DNA of 64,000 bases from QKMZ01 sp012965515 (GCA_937879965.1 CALFMP010000010.1:348379-412378); one strand, 5' to 3'; positions 27,460 to 37,250 are shown, counted from the stretch's first letter. The notes: generated by a model from the letters alone, not told the origin. Translations and numbers: made by a program.

Positions 27460-28329
27460 ATGACCGTAGCACTAGAAGAAGCACCGGCAATCAGTCGGGA
27501 AGAAATATTGTTCGAAGCAGAGCCTGTGAAGGACTCTGTCGAGCCGATCACTTCTTTGTGGAATCACCGAACTCTTGTCCGCATGATGGTGTCGCGTGAC
27601 TTCAAAGGGCGGTATCGTGGCTCCCTGTTGGGCGCTCTGTGGCCGCTTATCCATCCTGTCGGGCATCTGCTTTTATACACGTTCGTCTTCTGCGTTATTT
27701 TGAAAGTGCGTTTTGGCACCGATGCTTCAACCAGTAACTTTGCGCTCTATCTGATGAGCGGCTTGCTAGCCTGGGGCGCTATCTCGGAATCCATCGCTCG
27801 CTCTACCACTTGCATTTTGGAAGTGCCGAATCTGGTAAAACGCGTTGTCTTTCCTTTGGAAGTGCTACCGATTGTGGTGGCACTGTCTTCTGCAGCCACT
27901 CAAGTGGGCGGAATGCTGATTTTAATTGCTTGCGCCATTGTCTATCAGGGCGCAGTTCATCAATCATTGCTATTCATTCCAGTGATTGCCTTGTCACAAT
28001 TACTCTTCACTACAGGTCTGTGCTGGCTGCTTGCCAGCCTTGGCGTCTATGTACGCGATATGCGTCACCTGATCACGCTAGGGCTGTCGGCTTGGATGTA
28101 TATGACTCCGATTGTTTATCCCGCCAGCGCGTTGCCTGAGAATCTGAAATTCCTCATCTGGATAAACCCTGTCGCCGGTATTGTCACCGACTACAGGCGC
28201 GTGATTCTGGAAGGTAGAGCTCCTGACTTTGCCATGTACACGTTCTACACGGCTATTGCCGTTGCATTCTTCTTCTCTGGGTACTACTTCTTTGTGAAGA
28301 CCAAAAGGTCCTTCGCTGACGTGATGTGA
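27460..28329 (+). CDS. wzm: ABC-2 polysaccharide export permease (Wzm/TagG type)
   Basis: A 289-residue ABC-2 permease with six helices. The amphipathic N-terminal segment LVRMMVSRDFKGRYRGSLLG and the phrase LGALWPLIHPVGHLLLY are diagnostic for Wzm/KpsM/TagG transporters, which export lipid-linked polysaccharides to the outer leaflet of the inner membrane. Later motifs are YVRDMRHLITLGLSAWMYMTP and NPVAGIVTDYRRVILEG. The TGA overlaps the ATG of the ATPase gene by one base, so the two are translationally coupled. It is the export route for at least part of the glycan made by the surrounding enzymes. Confidence 0.93.
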   Translation: MTVALEEAPAISREEILFEAEPVKDSVEPITSLWNHRTLVRMMVSRDFKGRYRGSLLGALWPLIHPVGHLLLYTFVFCVILKVRFGTDASTSNFALYLMSGLLAWGAISESIARSTTCILEVPNLVKRVVFPLEVLPIVVALSSAATQVGGMLILIACAIVYQGAVHQSLLFIPVIALSQLLFTTGLCWLLASLGVYVRDMRHLITLGLSAWMYMTPIVYPASALPENLKFLIWINPVAGIVTDYRRVILEGRAPDFAMYTFYTAIAVAFFFSGYYFFVKTKRSFADVM

Positions 28330-29102
28330 TGTCTATGTATTCAATTCAACTGGCGAACATCTCGAAGAAATACAACATCTACGATCGACCTACCGATCGT
28401 TTGAAAGAACTGCTCATGCGCAATCGGCGCTCTTATCACAGAGAGTTCTGGGCGTTGCGCGATATCTCGTTCAACGTGGAGAGAGGCGACTCTGTAGCGC
28501 TGCTTGGTCCAAACGGCTCAGGAAAATCGACCTTGCTGCAAATCGTAGCTGGTGTTCTTCAACCATCTAAAGGGCGCGTGGCCGCAAAAGGCAGAATCAC
28601 CTCTATTCTGGAGCTGGGCTCAGGGTTTCAACCTGACTACACTGGGCGCGAGAACGTGATTTTGAACGGCATAATTCTCGGCATACCGGAGAAAGAAATT
28701 CACCGCCGTCTTGATGAGATTGCCGAATTTGCAGAGGTTGGAGATTTCTTCGACCAACCGATTCGTACTTATTCTTCCGGTATGGTCGTTAGATTGGCAT
28801 TCGCTTCGATGATCAATGTCGATCCGGAAATTCTTGTTGTAGACGAAGCGATGGCTGTCGGAGACAGACGTTTTCAACTCAAGTGTTTAGATAAAATTCG
28901 CGAGTTGAGAAGCAAAGGCACCACGCTTATGTTCGTCACTCACGAGCCGAATATGGTCTATAAATATTGCCAGAATGCCGTGCTTTTGAATGGCGGTCAG
29001 ATGATTATGAAAGGACCGTCTGAAGAGGTTGTACCTGCCTACGAAGAGCTCATGTCCGAGCATGGTGTGGTGGCAAAGAAAGTTTTTGTAGCCGCTCAGT
29101 AG
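28329..29102 (+). CDS. wzt: ABC polysaccharide export ATPase (Wzt/TagH type)
   Basis: A 257-residue ATPase paired with the Wzm permease. It has Walker A GPNGSGKST, the KpsT/TagH-typical ELGSGFQPDYTGRENV, the signature motif YSSGMVVRLAFA, Walker B EILVVDEAMAVGD and the switch His in FVTHEP. The N-terminal YNIYDRPTDRLKELLM preceding the first strand is characteristic of polysaccharide exporters. The protein ends soon after the nucleotide-binding fold and has no C-terminal carbohydrate-binding domain, unlike O9a-type Wzt. Recognition of a modified chain end is therefore not expected. A GTG at 28326 is an alternative start. Confidence 0.92.
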   Translation: MSMYSIQLANISKKYNIYDRPTDRLKELLMRNRRSYHREFWALRDISFNVERGDSVALLGPNGSGKSTLLQIVAGVLQPSKGRVAAKGRITSILELGSGFQPDYTGRENVILNGIILGIPEKEIHRRLDEIAEFAEVGDFFDQPIRTYSSGMVVRLAFASMINVDPEILVVDEAMAVGDRRFQLKCLDKIRELRSKGTTLMFVTHEPNMVYKYCQNAVLLNGGQMIMKGPSEEVVPAYEELMSEHGVVAKKVFVAAQ

Positions 29103-29122
29103 TCGAAACAGTTCACTCAGAC

Positions 29123-31522
29123 TTAGTGCACTTGGAAGGTGACGCATGCAGATGGCGCGCCCACTTGCAGACCGTTCTTGTCGAGCGCCACAACTCTGAT
29201 TTGGAAGAAACCGGCTCCGGCAAAATCGGAACGGTTCAAGGTGCGCTCCAGCTTGGCTCCGGCAATTGGCAGCTTCTTATCCACTGCAACGGCACTCTGG
29301 TTGTCTTTGAAATTGTCGAAGAAATAGTTTGCTTTCCCGATCTCAACTACGAGGCTGGCAACGCTTTCCATTGACTGAGCATCCACCTTGATTTGTGGTT
29401 TGTCTTGCGCAACCACCCAATAGGTGCCGTTTTCGTTGGCTGTGACGCCGTCGACTGTAATCTGTGGGGAACACTTCCTTTGTTCTACTAAGGCGACAGA
29501 TTTGACCACGGAATTGCCTGCAGGCATTGTCAAAAAAAGTTCGCCAACAGTAGGTTTTTCAAACCATTTCCAGTTGCTTGAGAGCGGTACATAAACCTTT
29601 TGGAATTGCCCCCTTCCGGTTTCAGGCAAAGCTATCGTAGTGAGGTTCTTCGCAGTTTCTCCAGACCCGCCGACGCATGCCTCAATTCGTTTTTCATCGC
29701 CAGCACTGTCAACTTTCAATTCGATCACTGCAAAGTCAGCTGCCAGCGGGTTCAAATTCAGTTGCGACATTTGAATGCCTTGAGTTCCGTCATTTTTTTC
29801 AAAAACCAAACCCTGGTTAGAAAGCGCTGTAAATCCCGGCTTTCCTCCGGTCTTCAGTCCCAGCATTCCATTGCCAGGATTGATTTGAGTTGCAGACGTC
29901 TTTGCTCCCGAGTATTGAACTTGGTTGAACCGGCGCTTTTCGCTCGACCAGACATATATTTCTGCGCCGCCTGAAGCCATTTGTTTTAGCCGCTGAGGAT
30001 TCATTTTGTATTCAGGCGAATACATCACAGGATCGAAAGTCGCAAACGCTCTCTTTGGCTCAACCTGCGTAAATGGCTTGGACACCGAGGCTTTGAACGT
30101 GTCGCCGTTCAAAATCATGTGCGTGCCTTTTGATTCTTTGGGGATACCGAGAAAAATGACCGGATTCTTGCTATCGGAGTTGAGAATCGCTTGTGCGGAC
30201 TGAGCTGTTGCCTTTACTTCCTTGCCGGCGTTAACCCAGATTAGGTCTGTCTTTGTGGCTACATATCCTAAAATTGCCGACAAGAAAACTGCCACCACAC
30301 ACGATACTGCAAATAGAGAGCGATCCAAGACTTTTCCTTCTTCGTCTTCGTTTTGAAATAGCCCGGCCGCAAGCAGAGTGCTTAGCGGCATTGTGAAGAA
30401 GAAGAGAAAACGAGCGCCTTCCAGGTTGTATCCAATCCCCCACAGTTTGTAGATAGGCAGAAGCGTTGTAACGAACCAACCGCTCAGGAAAATGAGGAGC
30501 TTTAGCGGCACCTGTCGAGCTAAGAGTCGAACGGCGAAATTACAGAAGAGCAGGCAATAGAGAATTAGAAGGAGACTCGAGAGCCAGTGCGCCGATTGAA
30601 AATGCCCCTGAACAAGCGGAAAAGCAATTCTTTCAAGCGTATCCTTGTCCAGCCATCTAGCAATTGCGTTCTGCTCCTGACTGGCTCCAAATCCTGCGAC
30701 ATAGCCGCCAACCAGGGTGCCCAGGCAGAGGAAACGAACGCCGAAGTAGACGACGGTTGCAGCCAGATAGGGCGAGGAAAAAACAAAGCCACGCTTCAAT
30801 GAATTGAAGAAGCCATCGCGCGTCTCCCGAGGCGTATAGAGCCAGCCGACCAAGAAGGCAATGACCGGTATCCCAATCGCCATTTCCTTTACCAATAGCC
30901 CCGATATAAACGCTGCTATTGCAATGCCTGTAAGGATGCGAGATTGCACTTGCCTCGAGTATAGGATAGCCAGGAAAGAAACTTCGTAGAAGAATGCGCT
31001 GACGATATCGACGCGACCGAGAACCCAGGACACGCTTTCACAATGAAGCGGACTCAATGCGAAGAGGGTTGCCGCCGTCAGCGCCGTCAATCTGTTTCTT
31101 AGTTGGCTTTTGCTGGATGCAAGCTGCAAAACAATCAAGTAAAGCAGTGAGGCATCGAAGAAATAGAAAAGCAGGTTGGTTGTATAAAACCCCGCCGCAT
31201 TCGCTTTCCAGATAATGAAATCAATAAGCAGAGACATGAGAAGGAACGGACGATACACGCTCATTCCCGGAATTTGCATATAGTTGCCGGTGAAATTTGC
31301 CAGCAAAAGATTTGGCTCTGCAGTGCAGATGCGATGCAAGTAGCGAATCTCGCCAAAATCGTCGGCAAGAAAATAGCTGGTGATGGTGCGACCGAAAGCC
31401 ACAAGCACGCACAGCAAAATCAAAAGCAAGTCAATGTATATGCCGGCAGGCACAGATCTGAGTAAAGCGGCCCGACGTGGTTGGCTTTGACTCGTGCTTT
31501 CTGTTTCTAAGGTATTGTTCAT
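29123..31522 (-). CDS. GT-C fold membrane protein with C-terminal beta-rich domain
   Basis: A 799-residue protein with about 11 helices to residue about 420 and a soluble domain of about 380 residues. The first loop after helix 1 holds TSYFLADDFGEIRYLH with the paired Asp of GT-C enzymes, then YRPFLLMSLLIDFIIW and GFYTTNLLFYFFDASLLYLI. This resembles the protein at 18556. I start at the ATG at 31522, which has GGGG just upstream; a TTG at 31546 would add 8 residues. The C-terminal part ends with a fibronectin-like or Ig-like pattern (AGFFQIRVVALDKNGLQVG). Substrate unknown. Confidence 0.78.
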   Translation of the reverse strand: MNNTLETESTSQSQPRRAALLRSVPAGIYIDLLLILLCVLVAFGRTITSYFLADDFGEIRYLHRICTAEPNLLLANFTGNYMQIPGMSVYRPFLLMSLLIDFIIWKANAAGFYTTNLLFYFFDASLLYLIVLQLASSKSQLRNRLTALTAATLFALSPLHCESVSWVLGRVDIVSAFFYEVSFLAILYSRQVQSRILTGIAIAAFISGLLVKEMAIGIPVIAFLVGWLYTPRETRDGFFNSLKRGFVFSSPYLAATVVYFGVRFLCLGTLVGGYVAGFGASQEQNAIARWLDKDTLERIAFPLVQGHFQSAHWLSSLLLILYCLLFCNFAVRLLARQVPLKLLIFLSGWFVTTLLPIYKLWGIGYNLEGARFLFFFTMPLSTLLAAGLFQNEDEEGKVLDRSLFAVSCVVAVFLSAILGYVATKTDLIWVNAGKEVKATAQSAQAILNSDSKNPVIFLGIPKESKGTHMILNGDTFKASVSKPFTQVEPKRAFATFDPVMYSPEYKMNPQRLKQMASGGAEIYVWSSEKRRFNQVQYSGAKTSATQINPGNGMLGLKTGGKPGFTALSNQGLVFEKNDGTQGIQMSQLNLNPLAADFAVIELKVDSAGDEKRIEACVGGSGETAKNLTTIALPETGRGQFQKVYVPLSSNWKWFEKPTVGELFLTMPAGNSVVKSVALVEQRKCSPQITVDGVTANENGTYWVVAQDKPQIKVDAQSMESVASLVVEIGKANYFFDNFKDNQSAVAVDKKLPIAGAKLERTLNRSDFAGAGFFQIRVVALDKNGLQVGAPSACVTFQVH

Positions 31523-31784
31523 TGCCCCATTTCGTAAGCCGAACAATTGTATCGCGATCAGCTCTCACGGCTTGAGAACCCGACCAGCCGACATATACGC
31601 AGCTTCGCATGTTAAATTTTTCTATTGCAAGTAGGCTCGCTCTGGTATGGGAGTTGGTTTTCCAAAGGCATATCTTCGAGTTAACGCATTGAAAACGGCG
31701 CCATAACACCGTACCAGCTAGAATTGAACTGGGTCTCAATCGACCCACCCGAAACCATGGATTCCCCGATTTTTCGATAACGGT

Positions 31785-33491
31785 GTGCAAAGTATCGCCG
31801 ACGATTCTCCAAACAAACCGGATCATGCTTTGCCGGAACCGGATAATGAAAAGCGCTCTTTCCGCCTTTCTTTAGCTTGGGCTCTGGGAATTTCCCTGCT
31901 GTTTTCCGGCCTGCTTTTCTATTGGTACATGCTGGACAATCGCCAGCCTTCCATGGATGAAGCCGGTCACATACTTTGTGCGTTCAAATACACCGACCTT
32001 TTCAGCCACCCGCACATCCTCAAGCTCTGGTGGTACAAGAAGCTCCTTACCGTCAATAATTTCTATCCGCCGGCTGTTTACGCTTTCAACGGATTTCTCA
32101 AATTGATCCTGGGACCGGCGCATTTTGTCGATTGTCTTTCTCTTTCGATCTATGACTTTGTCTTGACCATGTCTGTTTTCGCGACAGCGATGATATTGAC
32201 GGGGCGTCGGCTGGCGGCAATTGTTGCGGCTGTGACGGTCAACCTCTACAGCGAACTCATATTTCTCAGCCACACATATTTGCTCGACTTCCAGGTCGCG
32301 GCAATGATTTCGCTAGGCGTTCTCTCACTGGTCTGGTGGAACAAGAAACCCGACTGGAAAAGAACGGCTGTCTGCAGCCTTGCATTGACGCTGGTTCTAG
32401 CCACCAAGCAAGTTGCCGGTGCATTTCTTGCCGGTCCTGGAATTTATTACTTTCTGTCAGTGCTAATACGCAAGCCGCCCGGATGGAAGCTGCAAGCTGT
32501 CCAACTCGTCAGCATGGCGGCGATCGCGGGCCTCTTGATGGTGCCGTGGGCAGTGGCAAGTTACGGATTCATCTCAGAATTTGCGGAGACCAATAAGAAG
32601 GTAATCACTTCCACTGAGGGTGTAATCACCGTTCCTCAAGCGCTTCAACGAGGTATTCGCTACTATTCATTTGCCTTGCCGCAGATGCTTACTCCACTGC
32701 TTCTGTCCTTTGCTGCCGCATCATTTGTTTTTCTTGGAAAAACGCTACACCTGCGTTTGTTGCCTATTCTGCTTACAGCCGGCGGTGTCGTCATGATCAG
32801 CCTTTTGCCCTGGCAATACCCGCATCATCGCTACATTGCAGGAGCTTTGATCGTACCGGCGATTTACACGGGTGCTTTTTTCCAGCGCCTCTGGGATATG
32901 AAATTCAAGCCGTTTGCTCAACTGCCTAAGATTGTCGTATGCAGCATGTTAGCCCTGGGCGTTCTGCAATATTTCTCACTGTGCTTTTTTCCCTATCCTT
33001 TTAGTCAGCCATCGTTCATGGTCGATTTATCAGATGCGCTGCACGCCAAAGCCAGCTCAATGGGCACTGTCGATAAGGGCAAAGCGAATCCTGTGCCTTT
33101 TCAAGACTGGGGGCACCAGTGGGCTTTGGAGATCATCGGTAAACGCGATCCGAATCAACCTGTGTGGTTGAACGTCATGGCCAATCATGTCGAGTACAAT
33201 CCGCACACTTTTACGTTGCAAGGAAAAGCGATGGGAAGTCCGGTCCGGCCGACCAGTTCGCGCACCTGGACTGTGCTTGGTGACACGGTGACATACAGTC
33301 CCGAGTCGACTTTGTACTATCAGTGGTATTTGCTTAAGTCCGGATATGCGGGATTGCGTTTGCTTAATCCTGAATCGGAGAAAGCAAATGCCGATATTCT
33401 CAAGTTCGTCAAAGAGTCCGGCAAATTCGAACTGATTGCAGTCAAGAAAGTGCCGGACGGCAGCGAGATTATGCTCTACCGGCAGAAGTAG
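31785..33491 (+). CDS. GT39/ArnT-like membrane glycosyltransferase
   Basis: A 568-residue protein starting at GTG. Helix 1 (about residues 30-50) is followed by NRQPSMDEAGHILCAFKY, matching the Asp-Glu loop of ArnT/PMT (GT39-like) enzymes that take sugars from polyprenyl phosphate. About 11 helices run to residue about 410. A periplasmic domain of 150 residues closes the protein and contains NPVPFQDWGHQWALEIIGK. It is divergent from the 29123 gene across a 262-nt spacer. Donor and acceptor are not deducible. Confidence 0.8.
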   Translation: MQSIADDSPNKPDHALPEPDNEKRSFRLSLAWALGISLLFSGLLFYWYMLDNRQPSMDEAGHILCAFKYTDLFSHPHILKLWWYKKLLTVNNFYPPAVYAFNGFLKLILGPAHFVDCLSLSIYDFVLTMSVFATAMILTGRRLAAIVAAVTVNLYSELIFLSHTYLLDFQVAAMISLGVLSLVWWNKKPDWKRTAVCSLALTLVLATKQVAGAFLAGPGIYYFLSVLIRKPPGWKLQAVQLVSMAAIAGLLMVPWAVASYGFISEFAETNKKVITSTEGVITVPQALQRGIRYYSFALPQMLTPLLLSFAAASFVFLGKTLHLRLLPILLTAGGVVMISLLPWQYPHHRYIAGALIVPAIYTGAFFQRLWDMKFKPFAQLPKIVVCSMLALGVLQYFSLCFFPYPFSQPSFMVDLSDALHAKASSMGTVDKGKANPVPFQDWGHQWALEIIGKRDPNQPVWLNVMANHVEYNPHTFTLQGKAMGSPVRPTSSRTWTVLGDTVTYSPESTLYYQWYLLKSGYAGLRLLNPESEKANADILKFVKESGKFELIAVKKVPDGSEIMLYRQK

Positions 33492-33507
33492 TCGAATTTC
33501 GACTCTT

Positions 33508-34887
33508 TTACTTTCTCGTAGGCACTTCGTTCTTGCGGAATTTTTTCAGCCAGTGCGAAACGCGGAATCTGAAAGAGCGGACGAAAAGCAGGTCGTAGAG
33601 CCACTGATCTAAACCTGCTGAGATTGATCGGCACTGATCAAGCGTTTTCTGCATGCGTTCGATCTTTTCTTTTCGATGACTAAGTTTGAACCCTTCAATT
33701 GATTCTTCGTAAGCTTTGATTACCTTGTCTGCATTCGTTTTACGGCAGTGGTTTGCCAGTATGTATTGGCGGGCTTCAGTTCCGAGTTTCTTATTCAATC
33801 CGTCGTCTTTGAGCAACTCAATCAGTTTCGTTGCCACCGCATCGACACTAAAGTCTCCTGGCTGATGCATAAACTCTTTGCTGGAGAGGAAGCCCAAATC
33901 GGAACACTCTTCTTCCACTACTATCGGCCTTCCACAAGCCAGTGGCTCCAAGACTGCATAGGGCGCCAGTGATTTCCAATCGAGGATCAATCCGCAGACG
34001 CTGTTACGCCACAGTCCAGGCATAAGCAAACGGGCCATCACATGGTTGATGACCATATCGCATTCGATGCCTGATTGAGCGAGTGCTGTTTTCATTTCGC
34101 TCTCGCTGCTTTCTGAAAAAATGTCGTGAGCAACAATTGTCAGCCAGAGTTCGGGGACTTCTTTTTTGACTCTTGTGACTATTTGGCTGACGAGAGTCTT
34201 GTATTTGTCGCTCTGTATGGATGAATGAACTAATAGCGCTGGTCTGCCTTTTGTATCGATGGCCAGCGGACCGTCAGGAGAAAATAGGTTGGTGTCAAGC
34301 GAATAATTTCGGCGCTCTATCCCTTTGCCGCTCACTTTCTTGTCGCCTACAGCGCCAATTGTATTCATGCAAATTTCCGATAGCGAATGGAGCGAATTCG
34401 AAATCAACTTTTCAAATTTGAATCCCGAGTCGCCTATCAGCTCCAGCTCCCTTGAAAGAAATTCTGGAGGGCTGTCATAGACTCGACCAACAACGGGGCA
34501 GTCTGCCATCAATGCTGGAATAAGGCATTCAGCCGAAAAGCTGGTTACATCGACGATGTCGAACTCTGTGCTTTCACTGGCTTTGAGAAAAGCATTCCAG
34601 GAAGCGAGATTGATATTCATCAAAACTCGAGACTGTGGCAGCGAGTGCGCAACCAGTCCTCGCTCGTGCCCGTGGCTTCGCCAATCTGTGCGAATGACTT
34701 TGATGCCGTCTTGAAAAGTTTCTCCAGGTGTCAACTTTTCCGCACAGGCAATCACTTCAATGTGGCAACCTCTTTGACTAAGTTCCTCCGCCAACTCCAT
34801 TGCATCGCGACCTGGACCGTACCAGCCGAATTCCGGTGGATAGTGCGGAGTAATCATGCAAACTTTAAGTGGTTGCTTGCTCATCAT
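33508..34887 (-). CDS. GT4 family glycosyltransferase
   Basis: A 459-residue GT-B enzyme. The N-terminal domain begins VCMITPHYPPEFGWYGPGRDAM and the donor-side domain begins near residue 215 with PALLVHSSIQSDKYKTL. The donor motif is degenerate, with LDWKSLAPYAVLEPLACGR in place of the usual E-x7-E. The C-terminal tail LYDLLFVRSFRFRVSHW is shared with the truncated protein at 25881. The gene lies 3 nt downstream of the TIGR03032-like gene on the same strand, so both are one transcript. Alternative ATG at 34884. Confidence 0.86.
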   Translation of the reverse strand: MMSKQPLKVCMITPHYPPEFGWYGPGRDAMELAEELSQRGCHIEVIACAEKLTPGETFQDGIKVIRTDWRSHGHERGLVAHSLPQSRVLMNINLASWNAFLKASESTEFDIVDVTSFSAECLIPALMADCPVVGRVYDSPPEFLSRELELIGDSGFKFEKLISNSLHSLSEICMNTIGAVGDKKVSGKGIERRNYSLDTNLFSPDGPLAIDTKGRPALLVHSSIQSDKYKTLVSQIVTRVKKEVPELWLTIVAHDIFSESSESEMKTALAQSGIECDMVINHVMARLLMPGLWRNSVCGLILDWKSLAPYAVLEPLACGRPIVVEEECSDLGFLSSKEFMHQPGDFSVDAVATKLIELLKDDGLNKKLGTEARQYILANHCRKTNADKVIKAYEESIEGFKLSHRKEKIERMQKTLDQCRSISAGLDQWLYDLLFVRSFRFRVSHWLKKFRKNEVPTRK

Positions 34888-34890
34888 CGC

Positions 34891-35781
34891 TCAGTTGTTG
34901 ACCACAAAAACATCGTAAATTTCCGCTTGCGGAAGAGAGATTCGTTTCAGCGTCTCGAATGTCTTGCGATCCACTACCGCCAGTTGTGCACTGGGAATGC
35001 ACTCTTCTCCGTCTTTTGTATCAGCACGGTGGCGCAAGCTGCTCAGTCCGACATAGATTTTGTCTTTTGTAATTTCCATTCCGCGTGGAAAAGTGCCCGG
35101 AAAGGAAATCATTTTTCTTTCCTCTTTGTAGTGATAGCTAACGCCCTCACCGCGCGAATCGCAGACATAGACCGCGCCGTTTTCATCGCGTCTGGGTGTG
35201 TGCGGCGCCGAATAGCCATCAAATAGAGTCTCTTGCGTTTTCACATCGTACAGAATGCCGGAACCTTGCGTGCGCCCCTTGTATCCCCTGTAAGTCGTGA
35301 ATTTGCCGAAAGCGGTTGCCACAACTTTTCCATCCCACACATCCAAACAATTGATGTGGCTGGAATCACCATAACCTTGCAGTGGCCAGCTTTCGCATAT
35401 GCGACCGGTCATGTCGACAATGGCAACTTCGTTTGTTCCGGTCGATACGACATACAGCTGGTTGTCGATTAAGCGAACGTCGTGAATGTCGCCGAGCTTG
35501 CTGTTTATTATGGTTTGCACTGGCTTGCCCGGCTCGTATATGTGCAATGTCATGCATGCAGGCAGAATTATGGATACATATAGTCTGTTTCCATCGAGCC
35601 ACAGACCACTGCATCCAGGCAAAGCAAAGCAATACAGCTTGCCTTTTTGCAGCAATACCAGTCCATCTTTTTCACCAGAGTTTGGAATCGAAATCAGGAG
35701 CGTATCTTCGATACCCTCATATTCGCTTGATTCCAAGACTTCGCAGGGAATCGTCGTTTTCAGAAACTCAGTAAGCAACAA
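34891..35781 (-). CDS. TIGR03032/DUF4915-like beta-propeller protein (paralogue 1)
   Basis: A 296-residue soluble protein made of repeating four-strand blades such as GLWLDGNRLYVSIILPACM, HDVRLIDNQLYVVSTGTNEV and HINCLDVWDGKVVATAFGK. RGMEITKDKIYVGLSS corresponds to the RGL..D..FVG element of TIGR03032/DUF4915 proteins. The start is TTG at 35781, supported by AGGATAA 5 nt upstream and by an extended -10 promoter further up. No signal peptide is seen, so it is probably cytoplasmic. These proteins are uncharacterised. Here one copy is co-transcribed with a GT4 and the other with a sulfotransferase, suggesting a scaffold or sugar-modifying role. Confidence 0.72.
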   Translation of the reverse strand: MLLTEFLKTTIPCEVLESSEYEGIEDTLLISIPNSGEKDGLVLLQKGKLYCFALPGCSGLWLDGNRLYVSIILPACMTLHIYEPGKPVQTIINSKLGDIHDVRLIDNQLYVVSTGTNEVAIVDMTGRICESWPLQGYGDSSHINCLDVWDGKVVATAFGKFTTYRGYKGRTQGSGILYDVKTQETLFDGYSAPHTPRRDENGAVYVCDSRGEGVSYHYKEERKMISFPGTFPRGMEITKDKIYVGLSSLRHRADTKDGEECIPSAQLAVVDRKTFETLKRISLPQAEIYDVFVVNN

Positions 35782-35851
35782 TAGGTTATCCTGGCGGATG
35801 CCGCGGGCAGCCGGTGCTGGCGCCTTTGGACTGCATACGTCTTAGGTCGCG

Positions 35852-35887
35852 CACAATTGTATCAACTGGCGATCTCCGGCAATTGTG
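35852..35887 (-). promoter_or_regulatory. Promoter with overlapping inverted repeat for the 34891 operon
   Basis: On the minus strand, TTGCCG (35877-35882), a 15-nt spacer and TACAAT (35856-35861) preceded by TGA form an extended -10 promoter. The inverted repeat CACAATTG (35852-35859) and CAATTGTG (35880-35887) overlaps both boxes, as a repressor site would. Confidence 0.42.
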
Positions 35888-35954
35888 GAAAACGTGAATA
35901 TGTTCCGAACTATCACTTGAGCTGGATAAACTTTTTCTATATCTATATATAAAT

Positions 35955-37250
35955 TCAGACCGCTTCCACAGTTTCATCACCCGCTTCGGCAATGGCCTTC
36001 TTTCGGCGGGCGCCATTTTCATCCGTCAACTCAAGGGATATCTCGTTCATTATCTCCCTGGCTTTACCCATCAAGCGCTCTTTTCTTTCCGGAGCAATTT
36101 CGGCCAGGTAAGTATCTAATGCCACCATCGGCGATGACACAACCGATTCGTTGAGTTGTGGCAGTCGCGCTCTCGAGTGGCTGACAACAATTTCAGGCAG
36201 AAACTTTGCGGACAATGCGGCACTGGCTGCCTTTCTGAGCAAATCCTCGCGCACATCCGGCAGTTGCGTCTGGTCGATCTTGTAGCGCAATCGCAGCACG
36301 CAACCAGGCAAAATGCCCGATTGAATCTTTTTGACAAGGTCGCCTGTCGGATCTTCCGACTTTGTGACGTCTATATCAAGCGTGATGAAAGGGCGCGGAT
36401 TGACCGAAACGAATCGCCACTTTGTATTTCCTCGTTCAAGATCAACATGAATAAAGCCTTTGTCCTGGCTTTCTTCTCCGAAGTCAACTCTTTCAAGGCT
36501 GCCGGAATAAACGATGATCGGGTTGTTCTCTTTGATCGTTTGGAACTTATGAACGTGACCCAGAGCAACATAATCTACTTTCGGATGGACAAAGATGTCG
36601 GTCGGAAAAGTCTGCGTATAGCCGATCAGCAGCTCTTCTTCAATTCCCGCGGTGGCTGTGTCGACAGTCATGTGGGCCGTCACGACCGTGGGAATCTCAG
36701 GATCGAGCTCCTGAAAATAACCGGCCAGCAGCAAACGAACGTGATCGACAAGAATTCTGTCTAATTCTTTTGCGGACTTGTCAGCATATTTGTCCAGGGT
36801 CATCAATTGATGCTTCGTCAAATGCGGCAGTCCGACCAGCTGCAGCGGCCCGTTTTTGGTTTCAAGCTTTATTGAAACCGGCTGATCGACAGTTATTACA
36901 CCTGGCACCTCCAGGCTCTGAAAAACTGAAAGCGAGTGGCTGGTTGTGGAGCGCAAAATTTGGTCGTGGTTTCCCACCACAAGGATTGTCTGGATCTCTG
37001 CCTGGGAAAGGCGTTTCAATTGCCGGGCAAACATCTTTTGATAAACCGGCTCGGGCGAGGCATTGCGATAGGCGTCACCGGAAAACAGGAATACATCGAC
37101 CTTGTGTTCGATGGCGTGATCGACCACTTTCGAGAGTGCTTCGACAAAGTCTTCGAAGCGGATATTCAAGCCCGTGACAGGATTCACTCGTCCGTGCGAT
37201 TCGCCGGAGCCGAAGTGAATATCTGAGACGTGGACGAGTGATGGTGCCAT
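35955..37250 (-). CDS. SbcD/Mre11-like metallophosphoesterase (DNA repair exonuclease family)
   Basis: A 431-residue calcineurin-like phosphoesterase. The metal-binding motifs appear in order: VHVSDIHFG (residues 6-14), LFSGDAYRN, VGNHDQ, TAHMTVD and LGHVHKFQ. This is the set of SbcD/Mre11 nucleases that process DNA ends. A capping-type C-terminal domain of about 150 residues follows. I start at the ATG at 37250. The longer frame to 37301 would overlap a TATAAT box that I read as its own promoter. No SbcC ATPase is next to it, so the partner is elsewhere or the protein acts alone. It interrupts the glycan cluster. Confidence 0.85.
   Translation of the reverse strand: MAPSLVHVSDIHFGSGESHGRVNPVTGLNIRFEDFVEALSKVVDHAIEHKVDVFLFSGDAYRNASPEPVYQKMFARQLKRLSQAEIQTILVVGNHDQILRSTTSHSLSVFQSLEVPGVITVDQPVSIKLETKNGPLQLVGLPHLTKHQLMTLDKYADKSAKELDRILVDHVRLLLAGYFQELDPEIPTVVTAHMTVDTATAGIEEELLIGYTQTFPTDIFVHPKVDYVALGHVHKFQTIKENNPIIVYSGSLERVDFGEESQDKGFIHVDLERGNTKWRFVSVNPRPFITLDIDVTKSEDPTGDLVKKIQSGILPGCVLRLRYKIDQTQLPDVREDLLRKAASAALSAKFLPEIVVSHSRARLPQLNESVVSSPMVALDTYLAEIAPERKERLMGKAREIMNEISLELTDENGARRKKAIAEAGDETVEAV

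Noticed and set aside
34645..35226. 193-codon plus-strand frame
   Set aside because: Lies antisense to the GT4 and TIGR03032-like genes, both of which are well supported.
36156..36764. 202-codon plus-strand frame
   Set aside because: Antisense to the SbcD-like gene, whose metal motifs are clear.
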